Shown piece by piece: positions 1-6,630 of a stretch of 21,413 nucleotides of DNA; the first letter of the stretch is position 1; each line of letters begins with the position of its first letter. Source of the DNA: Paracoccaceae bacterium (GTDB lineage: Bacteria; Pseudomonadota; Alphaproteobacteria; Rhodobacterales; Rhodobacteraceae). Location of the stretch: NCBI GenBank assembly GCA_025458985.1, contig JALORM010000013.1, positions 1 through 21,413 of the forward strand. Reading direction: 5' to 3'. The notes under the pieces are model-generated. The model made no database searches and was not told the origin of the DNA. It saw nothing but the letters and a program-made list of their open reading frames with translations. Position numbers and translations under genes: made by a program.

Positions 1-269
1 TCGAACCACAGATGCACCTTGTAGCGGCCCGGCGGCACGCGCCGCGCCATCGGAACCAGCCCCCAGACCGTGTAGGGATCGACCGCCACGATCCGCCCCG
101 ACGGCAGCGCAATCGTCCCCAGCGGGCGCGCGACGATGCCGCGCCGGGCCAGCTCGGCGGGCGGCAACTGAAGGACGGACAGGTTGGCAAGCCAGTCGGG
201 GGCATCCTGCTGCGCGACGGCCGGAAAGGCCCCGAGGATCGCGGAAAGAACACCTGCCAAGGCCCTCAT
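1..269 (-). CDS. Small exported DUF4241-like protein (partial, C-terminus outside window)
   Basis: The first 89 residues are visible; the gene runs off the left edge. The start is an ATG at 267-269 that overlaps the hflX stop as ATGA, so translation is probably coupled to hflX. Residues 1-20 form a classic Sec signal peptide (positive start, hydrophobic stretch, AVAQQ cleavage region), which predicts export to the periplasm. The mature part carries LPSGRIVAVDP followed about 15 residues later by VPPGRYKVHLWF. This resembles the start of DUF4241 proteins (tG.iv..DP, then a PpG.Y.V strand). The family assignment is by memory of the motif, and no biochemical role is known to me. Its place at the end of the hfq-hflX cluster suggests co-transcription but does not reveal its job. 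Confidence 0.6.
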   Translation of the reverse strand, partial: MRALAGVLSAILGAFPAVAQQDAPDWLANLSVLQLPPAELARRGIVARPLGTIALPSGRIVAVDPYTVWGLVPMARRVPPGRYKVHLWF

Positions 270-1549
270 AGCGCCAGGTATTCCGCCTTCTGCCGTGGTG
301 TCCACGAGACCGTGACCACGTGACCATGCTCGGCCTCGGCCTCGGCCGTCACGATACCCTGCGCGTGCAGCCAGGCCCGGCGTCGGCCCTCGGCGAAGGG
401 CACCTCGAGCCGCTCGTCCAGGCGCTCTTCGTCCAGCACGGCCGTGACCGCCCCCAACAGCGCATCCAGCCCCTCGCCGGTCAGGGCGGAAACCGCGAAG
501 ACCTGCGGCTTGCGGTCGGCCTGCGTCGCGTGGGCGGCCCGCTCGGCCTCGGGCAGCAGGTCGACCTTGTTCCACACCTCGATCAGCGGCGTCGCCTCGT
601 CGACGCCAAGCTCGCCCAGGATGCGCGTGACCTCCTCGGCCTGCGGCGTGCTGTCGGGGTGGGCGATGTCGCGGACATGCAGGATCAGGTCGGCTTCCAG
701 CACCTCTTCCAGCGTCGCGCGGAAGGCCGCAACGAGCTGCGTGGGCAGGTCCGAGATGAAGCCCACCGTGTCTGACAGGATCACCTTCAGCCCCGTCGGC
801 AGGCGCACCGCCCGCATCGTGGGGTCGAGCGTCGCGAACAGCATGTCCTTGGCCAGCACCTCGGCGCCGGTCAGCCGGTTGAACAGGGTAGACTTGCCCG
901 CGTTGGTGTAGCCGACCAGCGCCACGACCGGAAACGGCACCTTGCGCCGCGCGGCGCGGTGCAGCTCGCGCGTGCGCACGACCTTGTCGAGTTGCCGGCG
1001 CAGGCGGATGATCTGGTCGTCGATGGCGCGGCGGTCGGCCTCGATCTGGGTCTCGCCCGGGCCGCCGACGAAGCCGAAGCCGCCGCGCTGGCGTTCGAGG
1101 TGGGTCCAGGCGCGGACGAGGCGCGTCCGCTGGTAGCTGAGCGCGGCCAGTTCCACCTGAAGCACGCCCTCGCGCGTGCGGGCACGGTCGGCGAAGATCT
1201 CGAGGATCAGCCCGGTCCGGTCCAGAAGCTTGACGCCCCACGCCTTTTCCAGGTTGCGCTGCTGCACGGGCGAGGCCGGGCCATCGACAAGCACCAGCTC
1301 GACCTCGGCCTCCTCGAGGCGGGACTTCAGCTCGTCGGTCTTGCCCGACCCGAAGAGGTGGCTCGCCCGGACCTTCGGAACCGGGACCACCTCGGCCCCG
1401 GCAATGGTCAGCCCCGGCAGCGCAGCCGCAAGGGCCGCCGCTTCCTGCAGCGCAGGCCCTGCCAGTCGGCGCGATCGGTCGGACGTCAGGTCGGGGTGCA
1501 GGACCCATGCCCGCGTCGGGCGGGGGGTCCGGTCTTCGGGATCGGTCAG
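266..1549 (-). CDS. hflX: GTPase HflX, ribosome-associated, apparently CUG-initiated
   Basis: HflX is a translational GTPase-superfamily protein that binds the large ribosomal subunit and splits stalled ribosomes under stress (family knowledge). Numbering from the CTG at 1549-1547 (427 residues), it has the N-terminal nucleotide-binding HflX domain, the glycine-rich linker RGGFGFVGGPGETQIE (155-170) followed by a helical segment, then the G domain: G1 GYTNAGKS (203-210), switch I around FATLDPT (228-234), G3 DTVGF (250-254), G4 NKVD (317-320) and G5 SAL (344-346). The conserved N-terminal strand (TRAWVLHPDL) starts about 12 residues after the CTG. No ATG, GTG or TTG lies between hfq codon 1 and that strand. 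CTG overlaps the hfq TGA (CTGA) and has GAGG 7 nt upstream. The frame is also open back to an ATG at 1831, but that extension is only hfq read out of frame. The function is certain; the start is not. Confidence 0.93.
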   Translation of the reverse strand: MTDPEDRTPRPTRAWVLHPDLTSDRSRRLAGPALQEAAALAAALPGLTIAGAEVVPVPKVRASHLFGSGKTDELKSRLEEAEVELVLVDGPASPVQQRNLEKAWGVKLLDRTGLILEIFADRARTREGVLQVELAALSYQRTRLVRAWTHLERQRGGFGFVGGPGETQIEADRRAIDDQIIRLRRQLDKVVRTRELHRAARRKVPFPVVALVGYTNAGKSTLFNRLTGAEVLAKDMLFATLDPTMRAVRLPTGLKVILSDTVGFISDLPTQLVAAFRATLEEVLEADLILHVRDIAHPDSTPQAEEVTRILGELGVDEATPLIEVWNKVDLLPEAERAAHATQADRKPQVFAVSALTGEGLDALLGAVTAVLDEERLDERLEVPFAEGRRRAWLHAQGIVTAEAEAEHGHVVTVSWTPRQKAEYLAL

Positions 1550-1779
1550 TCTTCGCCCTCGTAGAGGTTGATGGGCTGTCCCGGCATGATCGTCGAGATC
1601 GCGTGCTTGTAGACCAGCTGCGACTGGCCGTCCCGGCGCAGGAGCACGCAGAAATTGTCGAACCAGGTGATCACGCCCTGAAGCTTGACGCCGTTGATGA
1701 GGAAGATCGTCACCGGAACCTTGGTCTTGCGGACGTGATTGAGAAACGCGTCCTGCAAGTTCTGTTTGTCGCCAGCCAT
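1546..1779 (-). CDS. hfq: RNA chaperone Hfq
   Basis: A 77-residue Sm-like protein forming the hexameric ring that pairs small RNAs with mRNAs. The start is the ATG at 1779, giving MAGDKQNLQDAFLN, the usual Hfq N-terminus (proximal-face Q and the NLQD..FLN helix). An AGGA lies about 10 nt upstream. The Sm1 strand region (VTIFLINGVKLQGVITWFD) and the Sm2 signature YKHAIST (57-63, with the K58-H59 pair that defines the proximal U-binding pore) are intact. The C-terminal tail is very short and acidic (NLYEGED), normal for alphaproteobacterial Hfq and unlike the long enterobacterial tail. An in-frame extension back to 1827 adds 16 non-conserved residues and is rejected. hflX follows with a 4-nt overlap at the stop codon, as in the common hfq-hflX operon. 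Confidence 0.97.
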   Translation of the reverse strand: MAGDKQNLQDAFLNHVRKTKVPVTIFLINGVKLQGVITWFDNFCVLLRRDGQSQLVYKHAISTIMPGQPINLYEGED

Positions 1780-1878
1780 CCCACAGTTGTCCTGTTTTTC
1801 GTTGGCCCGCCCCCGCGGCGGAAACACACACGCTCAGTCCCCCGAGTATGTCTTGGCAATTGCCGAGATTCCAGACTG

Positions 1879-1897
1879 AAAATCAGCCCTTTAGGGC
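1879..1897 (-). terminator. Weak intrinsic terminator candidate after trkH
   Basis: On the minus strand, GCCC-TAAA-GGGC (1897-1886) is followed by TGATTTT. The stem is only 4 GC pairs and the T run is short, so termination would be partial. It lies in the 160-nt spacer between trkH and hfq, which also contains a longer imperfect GGGCC...GGCCC pairing just after the trkH stop. I see no convincing -35/-10 pair for hfq in this spacer, although an hfq promoter is expected here. Confidence 0.3.
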
Positions 1898-1939
1898 GCC
1901 GTCGGCGGGCCTGCGCCTCGGGCCCTCCCGCAGCCGCCC

Positions 1940-3460
1940 TCAGTTCCGCCAGGAATCGGGGTTGAGCAACGCGATCAGCGCCAGCGTCTCCAGCCGCCCG
2001 AGCACCATGGCGGCCATCAGGATTGCCTTGGCCGGCTCGCCGAGGCTGTTCATGTCGACAGGCGACTCGACGCCCGCCTGGGCCAGCGGCCCCGTCGTCG
2101 ACAGCGCCGCCACGCTCAGCACCATCGCGTTCTCGAAGTCGATCCCGGCCAGCGCCAGCGCGGCGGAGACCAGCGCCAGCGACATCGCGAACAGCATGAA
2201 GAAGATCCAGGCGATCTCGGCGCCCTCGCGCCGCAGGCGCCGCGCCGCCTGACCCGACCCGCCGACCGAGCTCGGGTGGACAAGCTTTTCCATCTCGCGC
2301 GCCGCCTGCGTGTAAAGCGCCCAGACGCGCAGCAGCTTGACGCCCCCCGCCGTGGTGCCGACCCCGCCGCCGAAAACCGCCAGCCCCGCCAGCAGGATGC
2401 CCGGCGTCGACAGGCCCGACCAGCCCTGCGCATCGGTCCAGTCGGCCGAGACGAAGCCCGTGGTCGTCAGGAACGACAGCACGGTGAAGAAGGCGCCCCA
2501 AAGCGCGCCCAGCGCGCGCGGAATCTCGGCCTCGTCGCCGAAGCCCACGGCGCCGAGCCAGTGGCGCAGGAACAGCACCGCCGGCACGGCGAAGACAATC
2601 AGGAGGCCCAGGCGCAGTTCGTGGTCGCTGCGCAGCGCCCTGAACTGGGCTGGCCGCCCCAGTCCGGTGAAGGTCGCCCGCGACAGGGCAAACACCAGGA
2701 AGACCGCGATCGCCACCTCGGCCAGAACGGGATTGCCGCCGGCCGCAAGCCCCCCGGCGCCGGTGATCCCCGAGGTCGACAGCGTCGACATCGCAAGGAT
2801 CAGCGCAGGTGTCCCGCTATAGCCCGACAGGATCAGGCACACCCAGAGGATCCCGGTCAGCCCGAGGTAGACCGGCCCAAGCGCGCCTACCGCGCGCACG
2901 AGCCGCGCGCCCGATTCGCGCGGGCGGAAGCCGACGCTGCCGGCTACGGCCGCCCCCTGCCCGGCCGACTCGGTCGCGCCGACCTCGAAGCCGCCCAGGT
3001 TCATCGGCGCAAGCAGCGCCAGCGCCACGACCCACGTGAAAAGCCCGCCGAGCCAGCCGACAAGGGCGCGCCACAGGTGCAGCGTGGGCGCCAGCCGTCC
3101 GGCATCCTCGTAGGCGGTCATGCCGGTCGTCGTCAGGCAGGACACCATCTCGAACCAGGCATTGAGGAACGACGTCGCCTGCACTGCCTCGCGGAACGGC
3201 ACCGCGAAGATCAGCGGCAGCACCAGATAGGCCAGCAGAAGCGAGAACAGCTGCGCGCGCGCGGGATGCCTGAGCCCTGTCCGCCGCGTCGCAAGCGACA
3301 ACAGGACCGCCAGCATCCCCGTCATCGTCGCGGCATAGAAGAACGTCCGCGCGATCCGCTCTTCGCCCGTCGCCACGCCGTGGGCGACCGGCACCAGCAT
3401 CGCCAGCGCCGCGATCCCGATCAGGATGACGATGAGCGGAAGGTCGGCGAGCCTGCGCAT
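1940..3460 (-). CDS. trkH: Trk-type K+ transport system membrane subunit TrkH
   Basis: A 506-residue integral membrane protein, the ion-conducting subunit of the Trk potassium uptake system. The four pore-loop repeats are all visible with their selectivity-filter glycines: TTTG (110-113), STSG (228-231), TTTG (332-335) and STTG (454-457). Hydrophobic helices flank each loop, and GGGVGTTAGGVKLLR (364-378) matches the conserved intramembrane-loop region of TrkH, which gates the pore in this family. The ATG at 3460 comes 3 nt after the trkA stop with no strong Shine-Dalgarno, so it is probably translated by coupling to trkA. Length is in the usual range (about 480-510 residues). It needs TrkA for regulated uptake. 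The C-terminus ends with an ETLALIALL.P motif common in the family. Confidence 0.95.
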   Translation of the reverse strand: MRRLADLPLIVILIGIAALAMLVPVAHGVATGEERIARTFFYAATMTGMLAVLLSLATRRTGLRHPARAQLFSLLLAYLVLPLIFAVPFREAVQATSFLNAWFEMVSCLTTTGMTAYEDAGRLAPTLHLWRALVGWLGGLFTWVVALALLAPMNLGGFEVGATESAGQGAAVAGSVGFRPRESGARLVRAVGALGPVYLGLTGILWVCLILSGYSGTPALILAMSTLSTSGITGAGGLAAGGNPVLAEVAIAVFLVFALSRATFTGLGRPAQFRALRSDHELRLGLLIVFAVPAVLFLRHWLGAVGFGDEAEIPRALGALWGAFFTVLSFLTTTGFVSADWTDAQGWSGLSTPGILLAGLAVFGGGVGTTAGGVKLLRVWALYTQAAREMEKLVHPSSVGGSGQAARRLRREGAEIAWIFFMLFAMSLALVSAALALAGIDFENAMVLSVAALSTTGPLAQAGVESPVDMNSLGEPAKAILMAAMVLGRLETLALIALLNPDSWRN

Positions 3461-3463
3461 CGC

Positions 3464-4840
3464 TCAGAAGAAGTCGATCGAGACCTGGAGCAGGCGCTCC
3501 ACCTCGGGCACGTCCGCCGCCATCGCGAACAGCGCGATCACGTCGCCCTCGTCGATGCGGGTCTCGGACGACGGCTTGACCACCTGCCGGCCCTTCTGCA
3601 CGGCGCCGACAAGCACGCCCTCGGGAAACTCGATCTCGCGGATCGTCCGCCCGGCGAGAGGCGAGGTCGACAGGACCTGCGCCTCGATCACCTCGGCCTC
3701 GGCGTCGCCGATGGAATAGACGCTGCGCACCTTGCCATGGCGGATGTGGCGCAGGATCGAGCTGACGGTGGTGGCGCGGGGGTTGATGTAGGCATCGATG
3801 TCAAGCGGGCCCATCAGCGGCACCAGCGTGGGATCGTTCACGAGCGCGATCGCCATGGCGCTGCCCTCGGCCTTGGCACGCACCGCCGCCAGCAGGTTCA
3901 CCTTGTCGTCGTCGGTCAGGCACAGCACGGCATCGGCCTTCTCGACGTTCGCCTCGGACAGCACCGCCACATCGAGCCCGTCGCCGTGCAGCACGATCGT
4001 GCGCTCCAGCGCGTCGGCGGCGCGTTCGGCCTGGGCGCGGTTGCGCTCGATCACCTTGGCGCGGATGCGGTCGGTGCGCTTCTCCAGTGCCTGGGCCACC
4101 ATCAGACCGATGTTGCCCGCGCCGATGATGACGACACGCTCCTGCTTCTTTGTGGACTTGCCGAAGATCTCGAAGGTGCGGCCGACATCCTCGATATGGC
4201 TCATCACGTAGATCTGGTCGCCGGCGAACAGCTGATCCTCGGCCTCAGGCGCAAACAGCCGCCCCTCGCGGCGCACGCCCACGACGATGGCGCGCAGGGT
4301 CGAGAACAGGTCGTTGAGCTGCCTGAGCGGCGTGTTCAGCACCGCGCAGTCCTCTTCGAGCGCAAGGCCCAGAAGCTGCGCCTGCCCGGCCAGGAAGCTT
4401 TCGGTGTCGAAGGCCGCGGGCGCGGCCAGCCGCTGCAGCGCGGCCTCGGCCACCTCGCGTTCCGGCGAGATCACCACGTCGATCGGCATGTGCTCGCGCC
4501 GGTAGAGATCGGTGTAGATCGCGTTGCGGTAGGACGCGGCGCGCAGCCGGGCGATCTTGCGCGGCACCCCGAAGATCGAATGGGCGACCTGACAGATCAC
4601 CATGTTGACCTCGTCCGAATGCGTTGCGGCGATCACCATGTCGGCGTCGCGGGCACCCGCCTTCTCGAGGATGTCGGGATAGGACGCGAAACCCACCACG
4701 CCTTGGACGTCCAGCGCCTCGGTCGCGCGGCGCACCGCCTCGGCGTTGTTGTCCACCACGGTGACGTCGTTCTTCTCGCCCGACAGGTGCCGGGCGATCT
4801 GCCAGCCGACCTGTCCCGTGCCGCAGATGATGACCTTCAT
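3464..4840 (-). CDS. trkA: Trk K+ uptake regulatory subunit TrkA
   Basis: A 458-residue cytoplasmic peripheral protein that binds NAD(H)/ATP and gates TrkH. It shows the normal full-length duplicated architecture: RCK_N with the Rossmann motif GTGQVG (7-12) and acidic D30 after the second strand, then RCK_C to about residue 225; a second RCK_N with GAGNIG (240-245), then RCK_C to the end. The ATG at 4840 has a strong GGAGG 8 nt upstream. That GGAGG overlaps the outer stem of a hairpin in the 55-nt spacer after ntrX, so translation may be modulated by RNA structure. trkH follows after 3 nt. Confidence 0.96.
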   Translation of the reverse strand: MKVIICGTGQVGWQIARHLSGEKNDVTVVDNNAEAVRRATEALDVQGVVGFASYPDILEKAGARDADMVIAATHSDEVNMVICQVAHSIFGVPRKIARLRAASYRNAIYTDLYRREHMPIDVVISPEREVAEAALQRLAAPAAFDTESFLAGQAQLLGLALEEDCAVLNTPLRQLNDLFSTLRAIVVGVRREGRLFAPEAEDQLFAGDQIYVMSHIEDVGRTFEIFGKSTKKQERVVIIGAGNIGLMVAQALEKRTDRIRAKVIERNRAQAERAADALERTIVLHGDGLDVAVLSEANVEKADAVLCLTDDDKVNLLAAVRAKAEGSAMAIALVNDPTLVPLMGPLDIDAYINPRATTVSSILRHIRHGKVRSVYSIGDAEAEVIEAQVLSTSPLAGRTIREIEFPEGVLVGAVQKGRQVVKPSSETRIDEGDVIALFAMAADVPEVERLLQVSIDFF

Positions 4841-4850
4841 GCCGCCCGCC

Positions 4851-4888
4851 TCCGGCCGTCCTGACGCGGATGCATGTCAGAGGCCGGA
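4851..4888 (-). promoter_or_regulatory. trkA: Two-part hairpin between ntrX and trkA covering the trkA ribosome-binding site
   Basis: Plus-strand order is TCCGGCC (4851-4857), GTC, CTGAC (4861-4865), a 10-nt loop, GTCAG (4876-4880), A, GGCCGGA (4882-4888). The outer 7-bp and inner 5-bp stems stack with a small asymmetric bulge. On the mRNA, the trkA GGAGG (4853-4849) lies partly in the outer stem. It starts 7 nt past the ntrX stop and has no T tract, so it could act as an mRNA stabiliser, a pause site or a lid on trkA translation. The pairing is seen; the role is inferred. Confidence 0.4.
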
Positions 4889-4895
4889 CGAAGGG

Positions 4896-6326
4896 TCAAT
4901 CCGCCGCCGCCACGGCCACGTCCTCGGCCTCGTCGTCCTCGACGAAGGCAACACGCGTGCCGCCCTTCGAGGTCGTGCCAACGCCCAGCGACTTCAGCTT
5001 GCGGTGCAGCGCCGAGCGCTCCATGCCCACGAAGTTCGCGGTCCGGCTGATGTTGCCGCCGAAGCGGTTGATCTGGGTCAGCAGGTATTCCCTCTCGAAC
5101 AGCTCGCGCGCCTCGCGCAGGGGAAGCGTGGCGAGCGCCCCGGTCAGCAGCACCTTGCTGTCGCCCTCGCCGGGCGACCCGGCCGTCGGCAGCTCGCGCG
5201 CGAGGATCGGGCCGCTGCCGTCGCCCAGGATCAGCACACGTTCGACCACGTTCCTCAGCTGGCGCACGTTGCCGGGCCAGGGCATGGTCTGGAGCATCGC
5301 CGCCGCCTCGTCGCTGAGCTCGCGGTTGGGCATGCCCTGCGCCTTGTGGAACTGCGCGATGAAGTGGCGGGCAAGCTCGGGGATGTCCTCGCGCCGTTCC
5401 TCCAGCGAGGGCACGGCGATCGGCACCACGTTCAGCCGGTGGTACAGCTCCTGGCGGAACCGGCCCGCGGCGATCTCGGCCTCGAGGTTCCGCGTGGTCG
5501 ACGAGATCACCCGCAGGTCGACGCGCACCTTGTCGGCGCCGCCCGCGCGCTGGAACTGCTGGTCGACCAGCACCCGCAGGATCTTCGACTGCGTGCCGAC
5601 GGGCATGTCGGCGACCTCGTCGAAGTAGATCACGCCGCCATGCGCCTGTTCCAGCAGCCCCGGCTCGACCCCTCGCCCGGCGCTTTCGCGGCCGAACAGC
5701 AGCTCTTCCATCCGCTCGGGTTCCACCGTGGCGCAGCTCACGGTCACGAAGCGCCCGCCGGCACGGTTGGAATGGGCGTGGATGTAGCGCGCCGCGACCT
5801 CCTTGCCCGAGCCCGGCGCCCCGGTCAGCATCACCCGCCCGTTCGACTTCGTCACCTTGTCGAGCTGCGACTTCAGCCCCTTGAAGGCCGAACATCCGCC
5901 GATCATCTCGGCGGTCGAGACGTCCTTGCGGCGCAGGTCCGAGTTCTCGCGCCGCAGGCGCGAGGTCTCCATCGCGCGGCTGATGACCACCAGCAACTGG
6001 TCGATGTTGAAGGGCTTCTCGATGAAGTCGTAGGCGCCCTGCTTGATCGCGGCGACCGCGATCTCGATGTTGCCGTGGCCCGAGATGATCACCACCGGAA
6101 TATCGGGGTTGTCGCGCTTGACCGTCTTGAGGATGTCGATCCCGTCCATCTGGCTGTCCTTCAGCCAGATGTCGAGGATCATCAGCGCCGGAGGTTCGGC
6201 GTTGATTGCGGCCATGCACTCCTGCGAGTTGGCCGCAAGCCGCGTGGAGTAGCCTTCATCCTTCAGGATGTCCGAGATGAGCTCGCGGATGTCGCGCTCG
6301 TCGTCGGTGATCAGAATATCCGCCAT
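4896..6326 (-). CDS. ntrX: Response regulator NtrX (nitrogen/redox two-component regulator)
   Basis: A 476-residue NtrC-family regulator partnered with NtrY. The receiver domain (1-120) has the acidic pair DD8-9, phospho-acceptor D52 and the conserved lysine in FIEKPF. The AAA+ domain has Walker A GAPGSGKE (169-176), Walker B VIYFDE (232-237) and the R-finger region RFRQELYHRLNVV. The C-terminal Fis-type helix-turn-helix (roughly 410-447) includes NISRTANFVGMERSALHRKL. The segment where sigma54 activators carry GAFTGA reads ESAGRGVEPGLLEQ (about 214-227), so that motif is absent. NtrX proteins commonly lack it, which implies action without sigma54 or as a repressor. The ATG at 6326 has GGGAG 7 nt upstream. 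The gene follows the broken ntrY by 13 nt. Confidence 0.95.
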   Translation of the reverse strand: MADILITDDERDIRELISDILKDEGYSTRLAANSQECMAAINAEPPALMILDIWLKDSQMDGIDILKTVKRDNPDIPVVIISGHGNIEIAVAAIKQGAYDFIEKPFNIDQLLVVISRAMETSRLRRENSDLRRKDVSTAEMIGGCSAFKGLKSQLDKVTKSNGRVMLTGAPGSGKEVAARYIHAHSNRAGGRFVTVSCATVEPERMEELLFGRESAGRGVEPGLLEQAHGGVIYFDEVADMPVGTQSKILRVLVDQQFQRAGGADKVRVDLRVISSTTRNLEAEIAAGRFRQELYHRLNVVPIAVPSLEERREDIPELARHFIAQFHKAQGMPNRELSDEAAAMLQTMPWPGNVRQLRNVVERVLILGDGSGPILARELPTAGSPGEGDSKVLLTGALATLPLREARELFEREYLLTQINRFGGNISRTANFVGMERSALHRKLKSLGVGTTSKGGTRVAFVEDDEAEDVAVAAAD

Positions 6327-6339
6327 CTCGTTCTCCCTG

Positions 6340-6630
6340 TCATACCGCTTCCCGCTGTGCCGGCGCGTCCTTGCGGGCGGCCTTCAGCGCCAGCCGGATT
6401 TCCGCCATCGCGCCGCGATGGGCGCCCTCGGCAAAGGGCGGCGCGTCGGTCAGCACCAGCGTCCCGCCGTGTTCCTCGATGATCTTCTTCACGATGGGCA
6501 GGCCAAGGCCGGTGCCCTTCTCGCGCGTCGTCACGTAAGGCTCGAACAGCCGCGCCCGGTCCTCGGGCAGGCCGATGCCGTTGTCGGCAATCCGGATCAG
6601 CGCCGTGCCGCCCTCGACCTCAAGCGTCAC
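6340..6630 (-). pseudogene. ntrY: C-terminal fragment of NtrY: ATP-binding G boxes only
   Basis: A 96-residue reading frame that is clearly the end of the NtrY kinase: the G1 box ADNGIGLPEDR, the F box LFEPYVTTREKGTG, and the G2 box GTGLGLPIVKKIIEEHGG. It sits one frame away from the upstream ntrY piece and overlaps its last codons. Read upstream of the GTG at 6630, the frame continues as E-V-R-V-T-L-E-V, the usual run-up to the G1 box, so this was once part of the same protein. GGAGG lies 5 nt before the GTG, so the fragment might be translated alone. By itself it has neither the phospho-acceptor histidine nor the N-box and cannot be a kinase. Confidence 0.8.

Noticed and set aside
1546..1831. 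Extended hflX start at ATG 1831 giving a 521-residue protein
   Set aside because: The first 94 residues are hfq read out of frame and do not resemble HflX.
1849..1878. Possible sigma54 (-24/-12) promoter for hfq
   Set aside because: GG and GC elements are present but the spacing is wrong (13 instead of 10 nt).
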